A stretch of 64,000 nucleotides of DNA from Erysipelothrix amsterdamensis (GCF_940143175.1 NZ_OW659496.1:310001-374000); one strand, 5' to 3'. Counted from the first letter of the stretch, positions 17,535-26,632 are shown. A program made the numbers and translations. Notes: a model not told the origin generated them from the sequence alone.

Positions 17535-17651
17535 GTCCTTTAAGTTGTGACAGAGAGCACAGCAAGGTACGCAGTCAACTTTTGTATTATGATGCATAAA
17601 GCTGCTTTTTACCTTATTTAAACTTAAAGGACACCTTCGGGTGTCCTTTTG
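17535..17651 (+). promoter_or_regulatory. PyrR-type attenuator (pyrimidine-responsive leader)
   Basis: The leader carries the three parts of a PyrR attenuator. A hairpin with CAGAGAG in its loop (17544-17565) matches the PyrR-binding anti-antiterminator. GTCCTTTAAGTT (17535-17546) is perfectly complementary to AACTTAAAGGAC (17621-17632), giving the antiterminator. An overlapping terminator AAAGGACACC TTCG GGTGTCCTTT (17626-17650) ends the leader. With UMP/UTP bound, PyrR would favour termination and lower permease expression. The arrangement follows Bacillus pyr operons; PyrR itself is not in the window. Confidence 0.88.
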
Positions 17652-17689
17652 TATAAAAGACCATACGGGAGAAAGAAGAGGTTTTACAC

Positions 17690-19006
17690 ATGAGTCATAA
17701 TCTTACAGTAGGGGTTCAAGAGAAACCCAGTTCAACAAGCAAGTGGGTTATCCTAAGCTTGCAACATGTCTTTGCGATGTTTGGGGCAACCATTCTCGTA
17801 CCTTTTTTAACAGGTCTTGATGTTGGGGTCGCACTTGTCGCAAGTGGTATTGGTACCTTAATTTATATTCTATGCACAGGCGCTAAGGTCCCAATTTACT
17901 TAGGAAGTTCGTTTGCATATATTGGAAGTGTTGCTGCCGCAATCGCTTCAACGGGAGGCGCAGCAAGTGCTTATACCGGTCTAATGGTTGTAGGTCTGAT
18001 TTATTTAATCGTTTCCATCGTGATTACTTTTACCGGTAGTGGTTGGATCAAAAAGTTATTACCACCAGTAGTCGTAGGACCGATGATTGTGATCATCGGC
18101 TTGTCCCTCGCTCCGACAGCCGTTAAAGAAGCAGGTTTAATGGGTATTGATGTTCTCTTAGAACAAGGTAAGTATGTTGGTGTTCAAGGCGCTGCGTGGA
18201 AAGTTCCTTTAGTAGCATTTGTAACATTTATGAGTGTTGTACTCGTTTCAATTAAAGGAAAAGGTTTTATTAAAGTAGTACCGTTCCTTGTGGCGATTTT
18301 TGTAGGATACTTTAGTTCTGTTGCATTAGGACTTGTTGATCTTGGAACCGTATTCCAAGGCTATAGTTTTATTCAAATTCCAAAATTCCAATTTATTGGA
18401 ACATATAAACTTGATTTCACAGCCGTTGCAGCTTTCGCACCATTAGCGCTCGTAACAATTGCGGAACATATTGGAGACCACGTAGTATTAGGTGAAATTA
18501 CGGGTGAAGATTATCTTGAAAGTCCAGGACTAAACCGTACAATATTAGGAGATGGATTGGCTACATTTGTCTCTGCAGCAATCGGTGGACCTGCAAACAC
18601 AACTTATGGTGAAAATACAGGGGTAATCGCGATGACGGGTGTAGGATCTGTATATGTGACCGGATTGGCCGCAATCTTCGCAATCTTACTTGGATTCTTA
18701 GGATGGGTTCAAGCCTTTATCACAAGTATTCCTTGGGCTGTTATTGGTGGTATGACCATTGTGCTTTATGGATTAATTGCTTCAAATGGTATTAAAGTAT
18801 TAATTAAAGATCGTACGGATTTATCCGATATGAAAAACTTGGTTGTCGTTGCATCCATGTTGGTGATTGGTCTTGGTGGAGCAAGTGTTCAAATTACATC
18901 ACAAACTTCATTAACAGGGATGAGTTTAGCGGCAATTGTCGGAATTCTCCTAAACCTTTTCTTGAATTTTATTGATAAACCCAAAGAAATTAAAGAGACT
19001 TATTAA
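17690..19006 (+). CDS. pyrP: Uracil permease (UraA/PyrP, NCS2 family)
   Basis: A 438-residue nucleobase:proton symporter with about 14 membrane segments. Family features are LQHVFAMFGATILVPFLTGLDVGVAL, the short strand region YLGSSFAYIGSVAAA, FAPLALVTIAEHIGDHVVLGEI (substrate-site Glu and His) and GPANTTYGENTGVIAMTGV. These fit UraA rather than xanthine permeases, in agreement with the PyrR-type leader. It imports uracil for pyrimidine salvage and is a single-gene unit with its own terminator. Confidence 0.93.
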   Translation: MSHNLTVGVQEKPSSTSKWVILSLQHVFAMFGATILVPFLTGLDVGVALVASGIGTLIYILCTGAKVPIYLGSSFAYIGSVAAAIASTGGAASAYTGLMVVGLIYLIVSIVITFTGSGWIKKLLPPVVVGPMIVIIGLSLAPTAVKEAGLMGIDVLLEQGKYVGVQGAAWKVPLVAFVTFMSVVLVSIKGKGFIKVVPFLVAIFVGYFSSVALGLVDLGTVFQGYSFIQIPKFQFIGTYKLDFTAVAAFAPLALVTIAEHIGDHVVLGEITGEDYLESPGLNRTILGDGLATFVSAAIGGPANTTYGENTGVIAMTGVGSVYVTGLAAIFAILLGFLGWVQAFITSIPWAVIGGMTIVLYGLIASNGIKVLIKDRTDLSDMKNLVVVASMLVIGLGGASVQITSQTSLTGMSLAAIVGILLNLFLNFIDKPKEIKETY

Positions 19007-19028
19007 AAAAGCGGCTTCGGCCGTTTTT
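19005..19028 (+). terminator. Terminator of uracil permease
   Basis: CGGC TTCG GCCG core flanked by A and T runs, overlapping the stop codon. Confidence 0.85.
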
Positions 19029-19149
19029 TTTATGGTTGATGTTTCATTTGCATTTTTCAAACCAAAATCGAAAAGTACAACTGAATTGTTTATTAAACTA
19101 AATCACTGCTACGATGAACATGATAATCTATATTCGAGAGGTGACATAG

Positions 19150-20451
19150 ATGAAAAAAAATCCATTATTTTTATTAAACAATAAACGTCCTGTGGGTGTT
19201 TATTCTGCATGTACGGCAAGCGGACCCGTACTTGAAGCAACATTAGAGTTCGCAAAAGAACACAATTCTTCGGTAGTAATCGAAGCAACCGCAAACCAAG
19301 TAAACCAATTTGGTGGTTATACAGGCATGCAACCTGTTGATTTTAAAGCGTTTGTTTATGAACTATCCGATAAAGTTGGATATGACAAATCACGCATCAT
19401 TCTTGGTGGTGACCATTTAGGTCCTTTAACATGGACTGATTTAAATGAAGATGAAGCAATGAAAAATGCATGTGACTTAGTCTATGCTTATGTTCGTGCT
19501 GGTTTTACAAAAATTCACTTAGATACATCAATGCGTGTTGCAGATGATAGTACTGAAGAAGTGTTATCAAATGAAACCATTGCACGTCGTTCAGCAATGA
19601 TGGCAAAAGTTTGTTTAGAAGCTTATGATGATTTATTGAAAGAAGATCCTGAAGCAGTATTCCCTGCATTTATTATTGGTAGTGAAGTGCCAATTCCAGG
19701 TGGTGCCCAAGAGGAAGAAGATGCTCTAGCAGTAACATCTCCAGAAGCATTTAAAGAAACATACCGTGTATTCCAAGAAACATTTAAAGCAGCAGACGTG
19801 GAAAAAGTATTCGATTCTGTAATCGGTATTGTTGTGCAACCGGGGGTTGAATTTGGTGATGCAGATTTATTCCAATACAATCGTGAAAATGCGAAAGAAC
19901 TTACGGATACATTAAAACGTGAATTTGATTCATTTGTATTTGAAGGTCATTCAACAGACTATCAAACACCAACACATTTACGTGAAATGGTTGAAGATGG
20001 TATCACAATCTTGAAGGTTGGACCAGCATTAACATTCGCATACCGTGAAGCACTCTTTGCGCTTGCACATATCGAAAGTCAAATCTGTACAGATCCATCA
20101 AACTTTGTAGATGTTTTAGAAACTGCAATGCTTGATCAACCTGGAAACTGGCAAAAACATTACCATGGAACAGATGTTGAGCTTTTCATCAAACGTAAAT
20201 ACAGCTATAGTGATCGTGCTCGTTATTACTTACCAGTACCTTCAGTACAAGCTGCAATTACAAAACTTGTTTCAAATTTAAATTCTGTAGAAATTCCAAT
20301 GACATTAATTTCTCAATACATGCCATATCAATACCGTCGTATTAAAGAGGGAATTGTTGAGAATAATGCGGAAGCACTTATTAAAGATTACATTAAACTT
20401 TATCTTGATGATTATCAATATGCAACGCATGTTGATGAGCTTGAAGCTTAG
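19150..20451 (+). CDS. D-tagatose-1,6-bisphosphate aldolase subunit GatZ/KbaZ
   Basis: 433 residues, full length for the non-catalytic partner of class II tagatose-bisphosphate aldolase (GatY/KbaY). Typical segments are RPVGVYSACTASGPVLEATLEFA, VVIEATANQVNQFGGYTGM, ILGGDHLGPLTW, the conserved FTKIHLDTSMR and FEGHSTDYQTP. GatZ/KbaZ is needed for full activity and stability of the aldolase at the end of the GalNAc and galactitol pathways. GatY/KbaY is not in the window. The neighbouring AgaS and mannose-family PTS genes point to GalNAc use (KbaZ-type). AGAGGTG precedes the ATG. Confidence 0.9.
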   Translation: MKKNPLFLLNNKRPVGVYSACTASGPVLEATLEFAKEHNSSVVIEATANQVNQFGGYTGMQPVDFKAFVYELSDKVGYDKSRIILGGDHLGPLTWTDLNEDEAMKNACDLVYAYVRAGFTKIHLDTSMRVADDSTEEVLSNETIARRSAMMAKVCLEAYDDLLKEDPEAVFPAFIIGSEVPIPGGAQEEEDALAVTSPEAFKETYRVFQETFKAADVEKVFDSVIGIVVQPGVEFGDADLFQYNRENAKELTDTLKREFDSFVFEGHSTDYQTPTHLREMVEDGITILKVGPALTFAYREALFALAHIESQICTDPSNFVDVLETAMLDQPGNWQKHYHGTDVELFIKRKYSYSDRARYYLPVPSVQAAITKLVSNLNSVEIPMTLISQYMPYQYRRIKEGIVENNAEALIKDYIKLYLDDYQYATHVDELEA

Positions 20452-20457
20452 TTAAAT

Positions 20458-20486
20458 AAAAACCCATTCCAATTGGAATGGGTTTT
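20458..20486. terminator. Bidirectional terminator
   Basis: AAAACCCATTCC / GGAATGGGTTTT with loop AATT, between the aldolase-subunit gene and the convergent surface-protein gene. Confidence 0.9.
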
Positions 20487-20490
20487 CTTT

Positions 20491-22371
20491 TTAGTCTTTA
20501 CGACGACGTGTGGCCATGAAGATACCAACTACGACAATACCAAGACCGATAAAGGGTTTGATAGTTGTATTCATTCCTGTATTTGGAAGTGAATTCATAT
20601 CAACGGCATCATTACTTTGAATTAAGCCTGAATTGTCATTAATGACAAAGACAGTATTTTTTGATGTCGTAATATTTCCGTTTTCGATACGTTCTTCATG
20701 GGTGTTTTCAGATTGTATATGTGTTGGACCTTGAGGTAGGTTTGGTTTTACTTCAGGTTTTGTTTCAGGTGTTGGATTCGGTTTAATAGGCGTTTCGGTT
20801 TCCGGAAGTGATGGTGTCGGTGTTTCAACATCACCCTCAACAATACTAACGATAACTTTTTGATCTGAAACAAGATAAGTTGTTGAAACTGCTACGGACA
20901 CTGTAACTTCGTATTGGCCTAATTGACTTAGGTTTACGCTTGTATCAAAATTTGAAACAAGTTGGATTTGGTTGAGCATGCGACTTGAACCACTGCGGCG
21001 AACATGCGCATTGATATCACGAAGAAAATCTGTCTCTTCGCAGATACTGCCAAGCTTATATTCAATGTTTGCATCAACTACAAGTTCTAATGCATGAACG
21101 CGATTCCATGCTGCGAAAAGGACAGTATCGTGTTCAAGGGTATCAGTTTCTTTGACGGGTAGTAATCCTTCTTGGTCATAAGTCCATCCAATAAATTCAT
21201 GCGTCTCATGAGATAAAGTAGGTAATGTGCCAATGGTTTCTTGTGCGTAACGAATTTGTGATTCAGGACTTTCAAGATCACTTAATTGTGTATTAAATGA
21301 CAAAATATTTTTATTGACGTTGAGTTGTACAGCGTTTGTTGTTACTTCGGTACTTGAACGATCAACACCGATTACAAGACGGTAATATGCACCATCATGG
21401 TCTTTAGTTGCTTGAAGTGAAAGCGTTGCTTCATTTTCGTTTTCAAGGTCTGTAAACACCTCGTTGTCTGCACTAACTTGCCACTGATAATTTAATTTAA
21501 AGGTTACCGGTGCTGTAATGGATGCAGTTGTACCGAGAGTTACGGAGTCATTCAGTTCATAAGTGTCTTCGATTGCAAGGGGTTCATATGAAATCTTTGC
21601 ATCATTTTCTACTTCATAGTAAACATAGTTACCAAAGCTAAATGAATGCCAAGCACCATGAGCATGAGGCCATAATGATTCATCTTTTTCTTGGCTCATC
21701 TCAAAGATCTTTCCATTATTAACGATGTTTGTTTCGTTGTTATATAAATCAAAGGCTAAAACGTTATTATCTTTACTGTTAAAAGAGATTTCTTTTAAAT
21801 TCCATCCACCATTTAAAAGGGATTGATATGGACCAGATAGTCCAGTTTCAGGTAGGGGAGTTTCAGATTTCGGTCGTAAAGCTAAGGCACCTTTACCGGT
21901 ATCAAACATACGTAATCGAATACCATTTGGATTACCAGGTGTTACTGTTGACAACGGATTACCATCAATATCAACCCATGGATTTGGTACTTTCCATTGT
22001 CCTTCTTCATTATCCCAGACCATCGCTGTAGCGGCCTTACGATCGCCACCATACCAATCTTTCTTGTAATAGACATGATCGATGGAATTGGTAACATATT
22101 TCAGGCGTCGTCCCTCTGGAGCGGTCTTGAGGCTGAAGTTTGCATTAAAGTCGTAGCCATCAAAGCGTTCGGTATTTTTCCCGTTATTGTTGATCACTAC
22201 TTCATAATAAAAGAAGTCGGAATCAACTCGTCCAGAAGCATGCGCAAATCTTTGGTCGATAATGACATCTTCGACAACAGTTGTTGTATCAGCAGAGATT
22301 GCGGTAAATGTTATGGACACTAAAACTGCGGTTATAAGTGTAAGACTTAATTTTTGTATCATTTTATTCAT
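20491..22371 (-). CDS. LPxTG-anchored surface protein with Ig-like and InlB-type repeats
   Basis: 626 residues. A signal peptide (residues 1-27) is followed by a large N-terminal module (about 30-255) of unknown fold rich in Trp/Tyr, an Ig-like segment (265-350, LNYQWQVSADNEVF...YYRLVIGV), a Flg_new/InlB-repeat-like piece (HEFIGWTYDQEG...LFAAWNR), a further beta domain, a proline/glutamate linker, and the sortase signal LPNTG with hydrophobic tail ending RRRKD. GGAGA lies seven bases before the ATG. Probably an adhesin or a glycan- or host-binding protein; this is inference. Confidence 0.8.
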   Translation of the reverse strand: MNKMIQKLSLTLITAVLVSITFTAISADTTTVVEDVIIDQRFAHASGRVDSDFFYYEVVINNNGKNTERFDGYDFNANFSLKTAPEGRRLKYVTNSIDHVYYKKDWYGGDRKAATAMVWDNEEGQWKVPNPWVDIDGNPLSTVTPGNPNGIRLRMFDTGKGALALRPKSETPLPETGLSGPYQSLLNGGWNLKEISFNSKDNNVLAFDLYNNETNIVNNGKIFEMSQEKDESLWPHAHGAWHSFSFGNYVYYEVENDAKISYEPLAIEDTYELNDSVTLGTTASITAPVTFKLNYQWQVSADNEVFTDLENENEATLSLQATKDHDGAYYRLVIGVDRSSTEVTTNAVQLNVNKNILSFNTQLSDLESPESQIRYAQETIGTLPTLSHETHEFIGWTYDQEGLLPVKETDTLEHDTVLFAAWNRVHALELVVDANIEYKLGSICEETDFLRDINAHVRRSGSSRMLNQIQLVSNFDTSVNLSQLGQYEVTVSVAVSTTYLVSDQKVIVSIVEGDVETPTPSLPETETPIKPNPTPETKPEVKPNLPQGPTHIQSENTHEERIENGNITTSKNTVFVINDNSGLIQSNDAVDMNSLPNTGMNTTIKPFIGLGIVVVGIFMATRRRKD

Positions 22372-22434
22372 AACTTGGTCTCCATTCTTTGGTAGGGCTA
22401 TTGTATAATTTCAGTCCACCTTGAATGGGTTATG

Positions 22435-22465
22435 TGTCATAAAAAATATCATAGATGTCATAAAA
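22435..22465 (-). repeat. Direct repeats TGTCATAAAA, 21 bp apart
   Basis: Two identical 10-base copies at 22435-22444 and 22456-22465, a two-helical-turn spacing, 60-95 bases upstream of the surface-protein start. A likely regulator site; the regulator is unknown. Confidence 0.5.
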
Positions 22466-22506
22466 CCTACATAAATTACACAATCTAAATAAAATAGACA
22501 AATAAA

Positions 22507-22530
22507 AAAAGGGATGCATGCATCCCTTTT
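22507..22530 (-). terminator. Terminator of the PTS IIB-IIC-IID operon
   Basis: Perfect palindrome AAAAGGGATGCA / TGCATCCCTTTT just after the IID stop on the minus strand. Confidence 0.85.
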
Positions 22531-22538
22531 ATGGCAGT

Positions 22539-23459
22539 TTATTTAGGTTTTTTAGGTATGTGTAAATCATACCATTCTACTACAGGTGTATAACCACCTT
22601 TAATTGGTTCACCGTTTGCATCAAGTGCACCGGAGTCTTCAGCCCAAATACCAAATGCAGTACCTACAAGACCAATTACGAGAAGTAATCCAATACATTT
22701 TGTAGGCGTCCAATTATGTTTCTTAATAAGTACAAAGAGCATCAATGTAATAATTAATGGAATTAATTGAGGTAAGATACCATCCAAGACTTCTTGGAAG
22801 TTAATGAAAGCTCCACCACCTTGATCAATTGAGATACGTAGTGATGTAGCACCATAGTTTGATACAAGTGCCCCAACAATAAATACACCGAGAATACTTG
22901 CTGCACGGGTAAACTCTTTTGCATTTTCTGTAAAGAGTGATACAGCATTTGTACCAAGCTCGTAAGATTTATGCATTAAGAAGTAACGAACTGCAAATTG
23001 CGCAATATTGAAGATTAAGAGGAATAAGATTGGTCCCATTAAACTTCCGTTAATTGCCATATTCGCTGTAAGCCCAGCAGTAATTGGAACGAGTGTTAAC
23101 CAGAAGAGTGCATCCCCAATACCACCAAGTGGTCCCATTGCCGCAACACGTACGGCACGAATGGTAGGAATATCTGCTTTTTGTTGTTCAAGTGAGAGTA
23201 CAATCCCCATTACAAACGTAACAAGGAATGGGTGCGTATTAAAGAACTCTAAGTTATGTTCCATGGATGCTGAGAGATCATCCTTGTTTGTATGGATTTT
23301 CTCAAGTCCTGGCAAGATACCATAGAGCCATCCACCTGCTTGCATACGTTCGTAGTTAAACGATGATTGTAAGAAGAGTGAACGCCAAACCATTTTATTT
23401 AACGTTTTCTTATCCAGTTGTTGTGCTGGATTTAGATCTTTATATGTATTAGATTCCAT
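22539..23459 (-). CDS. PTS EIID component, mannose family (AgaD/ManZ-like)
   Basis: 306 residues from the ATG at 23459, which lies eight bases after GGAGG; a GTG at 23474 would overlap that site. The membrane-protein features are typical of EIID: SLFLQSSFNYERMQAGGWLYGILPGLEKI at the start, then FVMGIVLSLEQQKAD, AAMGPLGGIGDALFWLTLVPI and several C-terminal helices. It forms the translocation channel with EIIC. Its start overlaps the IIC stop by eleven bases, so the two are coupled. The context with AgaS and the tagatose-bisphosphate aldolase subunit suggests GalNAc or galactosamine. Confidence 0.92.
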   Translation of the reverse strand: MESNTYKDLNPAQQLDKKTLNKMVWRSLFLQSSFNYERMQAGGWLYGILPGLEKIHTNKDDLSASMEHNLEFFNTHPFLVTFVMGIVLSLEQQKADIPTIRAVRVAAMGPLGGIGDALFWLTLVPITAGLTANMAINGSLMGPILFLLIFNIAQFAVRYFLMHKSYELGTNAVSLFTENAKEFTRAASILGVFIVGALVSNYGATSLRISIDQGGGAFINFQEVLDGILPQLIPLIITLMLFVLIKKHNWTPTKCIGLLLVIGLVGTAFGIWAEDSGALDANGEPIKGGYTPVVEWYDLHIPKKPK

Positions 23460-24255
23460 CTTCGTCACCTCCACCTGATGTTAAGTCACGTAGTTTTGTA
23501 TTTGTTTGGAAATCGTAGATTGCAATAGCAGTACCGATCATTGCGATAATAAGCAATGCGGAACCACCAAGTCCTGGAACTTTACTGATAATTGTAGCGA
23601 ATGCAAATCCAAGGAAGAAGAATCCCCAGAGTTCTCCGGAGAGCATAATCTTCATAAGAATTGCAAATCCGACATAACGCATCATCTTACCACCAGCTGC
23701 AAGACCGGCCATAAACCAACTATTATTGGATGACCAATCAACGATTGCTCCACTAAAGGAAACACCAAGTTTCATACCAACCATAATAATGACAGCGAAG
23801 AGTAGTCCGATTAAACCCATCCCGATATAGTTGATTTGTTCAATCCCTTTTGGATTTGCAGCTTTCGCAGCTTCATCCGCTTTCTTCATTAATGGTGACA
23901 TTAAGGTAAAGGCTGTTGTTACAGCATATTGACCTAAAAGTGCAAATGGAACCGCCATCCCCACAGCGGCACTTGGATCAACACTTGGCATGGAAACTGC
24001 AAAGATTGTTGCCATGATACCACCAATAACTGCGTTTGGTGGTTGTGCTCCCCCAACAGGCATACTACCAATTTGAATTAATTGATATGTTCCCCCAACA
24101 ACAAGCCCGGTTTTCATATCTCCTAAAATCGCTCCGATTACAGGACCAACAACGATAGGTTGGTAGAGTGATTCAAGGAAACTGAATTGGTCAATCGCAA
24201 CAATAAATGTAACGATAAATACGAGCAAGTATTGAATAATTGAAAAACTACTCAT
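23449..24255 (-). CDS. PTS EIIC component, mannose/sorbose family (AgaC-like)
   Basis: A 268-residue integral membrane protein. Family signatures include PIVVGPVIGAILGDMKTGLVVGGTYQLIQIG and PVGGAQPPNAVIGGIMAT, with several membrane helices. It provides the sugar-binding membrane path together with EIID. It is the second gene of the IIB-IIC-IID operon, 19 bases after IIB, with AGGAGGAA before the ATG. Confidence 0.92.
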   Translation of the reverse strand: MSSFSIIQYLLVFIVTFIVAIDQFSFLESLYQPIVVGPVIGAILGDMKTGLVVGGTYQLIQIGSMPVGGAQPPNAVIGGIMATIFAVSMPSVDPSAAVGMAVPFALLGQYAVTTAFTLMSPLMKKADEAAKAANPKGIEQINYIGMGLIGLLFAVIIMVGMKLGVSFSGAIVDWSSNNSWFMAGLAAGGKMMRYVGFAILMKIMLSGELWGFFFLGFAFATIISKVPGLGGSALLIIAMIGTAIAIYDFQTNTKLRDLTSGGGDEDGI

Positions 24256-24274
24256 AATTCTTTCCTCCTATATA

Positions 24275-24751
24275 TTATTGAAATAACTTTTCGATGTTAT
24301 CAGCACTTTCGGTAGGAACTTTTCGAATCTCAAGCTCTACACCCAGTTCTTTTAAACGTCTAAATGCTTCCACATCATGATCATCAACAGCGACAACTTG
24401 GGCTACTTGACGTTTTCCTTCTGACATATGCATGTTTCCAATATTTACTTTCGTAATGGGAACACCACCCTCCACAAGTGTTAATACGTCAGCAGGGCTC
24501 TCACAAACAATAAAAATCTTTTGTTTGTCTGAAGCCTTATGAATTGTTTCGATTGTCTTTTGTAAGGTCCAATAGCGTGTGGTTGCATAACTTGGTGCAG
24601 CCATATCCATTAATCCTTGACGCATTTTATTTGATGCTACTTCGTCATTCGCAACAAGAATTAAATTAGCTCCAATAGCGGAACACCATTGTGTTGCGAC
24701 TTGACCATGAATTAATCGATTGTCAATTCGTGTTAATACAATATTAGGCAT
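24275..24751 (-). CDS. PTS EIIB component, mannose/sorbose family (AgaB-like)
   Basis: A 158-residue cytoplasmic phosphocarrier. The phosphorylated residue is His15 in RIDNRLIHGQVATQW, the mannose-family EIIB signature. It receives phosphate from the separate EIIA encoded at 26.2-26.6 kb and phosphorylates the incoming sugar. It is the first gene of the operon. The promoter upstream carries a cre-like site and an AraC-style repeat pair. Confidence 0.93.
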   Translation of the reverse strand: MPNIVLTRIDNRLIHGQVATQWCSAIGANLILVANDEVASNKMRQGLMDMAAPSYATTRYWTLQKTIETIHKASDKQKIFIVCESPADVLTLVEGGVPITKVNIGNMHMSEGKRQVAQVVAVDDHDVEAFRRLKELGVELEIRKVPTESADNIEKLFQ

Positions 24752-24780
24752 CTAAACTCTCCTCCTTCTGCCATAAGAGA

Positions 24781-24822
24781 TGTAAGCGCTCTTATAGTAT
24801 AAGTGTACCTTAACATTCACAA
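24781..24822 (-). promoter_or_regulatory. Promoter and cre site of the aga-type PTS operon
   Basis: On the minus strand, TTGTGA (24822-24817) and TACTAT (24799-24794) have a 17-base spacer. Immediately downstream, TGTAAGCGCTCTTA (24781-24794, plus-strand reading) is a cre-like CcpA site placed to block initiation. Confidence 0.65.
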
Positions 24823-24828
24823 ATAATA

Positions 24829-24856
24829 TTTGCACAATTTTATACTTGTTTTGCAC
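24829..24856. promoter_or_regulatory. AraC-type direct-repeat binding site
   Basis: TTTGCAC occurs at 24829-24835 and 24850-24856, a 21-bp period, lying seven bases upstream of the -35 box of the PTS operon and between it and the divergent AraC gene. The spacing is that of AraC-family half-sites used for activation. Confidence 0.55.
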
Positions 24857-24946
24857 TTTTGTGTTTACTCGTTTGATTATCACACAATAAGAACAAGAAT
24901 ATCTTATGATTAAGTTAGAATATTTGTAATGAATAAAGGAGAAACT

Positions 24947-26137
24947 ATGTATTTAAAAACGACAAGCCCACAATTCTTGAAGTATGGACAAGTACAAGAT
25001 CACCCATCAAACTTTAAAGTTCATCGTTTCTTTGTGGAAGGAAAAGTTCCTCAGTACTTAAAGTCAGTATCAGTGCCCGTTACACTTGAAGTATTAGAAG
25101 GGATTGCATTGGTTGTGATTTTAGATCCATCAGGTGATCCAGAACAGTTTGTAATCCATCGGATTGCCCGATTAAATCCTGATATCCCTTATACCGTAAT
25201 CCCACTTACACAAAGTGCTGTGATTGAAGAATCCATTCAATCGGATGGTGTTTACACCGTTCATCACTATGAGAATGAACAAGAGGTAGGTTACCTTCCG
25301 ATACGTCCTAAGTTTTATGTTACCGATATTTTTTCATATTATTATAGTGTTAAAGGGAAAAACTATCATTTTTCTGGGGAATCGCATTTCTATTGGGAAA
25401 TTACGTATGTGGATACAGGGGAGTTGGTTACGGAAATTGATGGGAAAGAATTCAAACTTGAAAGTCAAAGCATGATGCTTTATTTCCCAAATCAATTTCA
25501 TAAACAACGCATTGAAGGGGATAAGTCCTGTTCTTACTTAACAATCATGTTTGACATGAATATTAATGTGCATGATATTGATCATATTAAAAATAAAGTC
25601 TTTACCTGTACACAAGAAATGTATAATTTGTTTAATAGTTTTATTAAACATTCAACGATTTTAGAAACATATAACGTACCGTATTCACGAGATCTCATGA
25701 TTTCGTACTTGCAAGAACTGATCATCTTGGTCATTCAATATGACAGCCCAAATCACACACAACATTTGAACTCGAATCCTATTCAAGCTAATTTTGAAAA
25801 TGAATTGGTAAATGAGATTAATAAGTATATCTTAAATAATATCTGTGAACCCATATCGGTAGAGGATTTATGTGATCACTTTGCGATCAGTCGTTCAAGT
25901 TTACAAGTTCTTTTTAAGAAAAACATGGACATGCCTCCAAAGCAGTATATTAATGATATTAAGATGATGCGAGCACAAGTCATGATTTTGGAAGAAAATT
26001 TACCCATTACTGAGGTAGCGATGCGTTTAGGTTTTAGTTCAATTCACTATTTCTCCCGTAAGTTTAAAAAACAATTTGGCTTGTCTCCCACCGAGTATGC
26101 GCAGTCTTTATATAATAAAAATACCAGCGATGATTAG
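24947..26137 (+). CDS. AraC-family transcriptional regulator
   Basis: 396 residues from ATG 24947, which follows AAAGGAGA by four bases; an in-frame ATG at 24929 lies before that ribosome site. The C-terminal 100 residues are a double helix-turn-helix: ISVEDLCDHFAISRSSLQVLFKK and LPITEVAMRLGFSSIHYFSRKFKKQFGLSPTEYAQ. Residues 120-230 look like a cupin-type ligand domain (YSVKGKNYHFSGESHFYWEI... and FPNQFHKQRIEGD). It is divergent from the PTS IIB-IIC-IID operon, with paired repeats in between, and is the probable local activator responding to an amino sugar. Confidence 0.88.
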   Translation: MYLKTTSPQFLKYGQVQDHPSNFKVHRFFVEGKVPQYLKSVSVPVTLEVLEGIALVVILDPSGDPEQFVIHRIARLNPDIPYTVIPLTQSAVIEESIQSDGVYTVHHYENEQEVGYLPIRPKFYVTDIFSYYYSVKGKNYHFSGESHFYWEITYVDTGELVTEIDGKEFKLESQSMMLYFPNQFHKQRIEGDKSCSYLTIMFDMNINVHDIDHIKNKVFTCTQEMYNLFNSFIKHSTILETYNVPYSRDLMISYLQELIILVIQYDSPNHTQHLNSNPIQANFENELVNEINKYILNNICEPISVEDLCDHFAISRSSLQVLFKKNMDMPPKQYINDIKMMRAQVMILEENLPITEVAMRLGFSSIHYFSRKFKKQFGLSPTEYAQSLYNKNTSDD

Positions 26138-26148
26138 CTGGTATTTTT
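26117..26148. terminator. Bidirectional terminator
   Basis: AAAAATACCAGC / GCTGGTATTTTT hairpin overlapping the end of the AraC gene and facing the convergent PTS IIA gene. Confidence 0.85.
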
Positions 26149-26194
26149 ATTTGATTTGATAAGCTTTGATAGATTACCAAATTCGATTTAATTG

Positions 26195-26632
26195 TTAGAT
26201 GCCATCGCCATCTTCAATCTCATCATCGCGTTGTAAGTCTGCGATGTCGAAGAGATCAACTTGCGATGCTCCTGTTTCGCTTAGTGATAAAGCAAAATCG
26301 TGGAGTAATGGTTCACCAAGTCTCATAAGACTGGCTTCAAGTAACATGGATAAATTGGTTCCTGTGAGAACTTCCACGTTTTCTTGTTGTGTCGCAATCA
26401 TGACTGCTTCTTTAAACGGTGTTCCACCTTTTAAGTCTGTAAAGACAAGAACACCATCTCCAGTGTTAACGTTGTTGATTGCAACTTTTAAGTCTTCAGA
26501 CAACGCCTCAGGTCCTTTTTCCTCTAAAAAGAGAACGGATTCATATGAGGGTTGTTTCCCAGCGATTAATTCTACAGCAGACGTTAAGCCTTCCGCAAAA
26601 CGTCCGTGTCCTGTTACGACAATACCAATCAT
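26195..26632 (-). CDS. PTS EIIA component, mannose family (AgaF-like)
   Basis: 145 residues. The N-terminus MIGIVVTGHGRFAEGL carries the phosphorylated His9 of the mannose-family EIIA fold, and DLKGGTPFKEAV is a further family motif. It passes phosphate from HPr to the EIIB at 24.3-24.8 kb. Its ATG directly abuts the stop codon of agaS upstream, so the pair is one operon. Confidence 0.93.
   Translation of the reverse strand: MIGIVVTGHGRFAEGLTSAVELIAGKQPSYESVLFLEEKGPEALSEDLKVAINNVNTGDGVLVFTDLKGGTPFKEAVMIATQQENVEVLTGTNLSMLLEASLMRLGEPLLHDFALSLSETGASQVDLFDIADLQRDDEIEDGDGI

Noticed and set aside
17535..17651. Leader of the permease considered as a purine riboswitch
   Set aside because: The conserved purine-riboswitch junction sequences are absent, while all three PyrR attenuator elements fit exactly.
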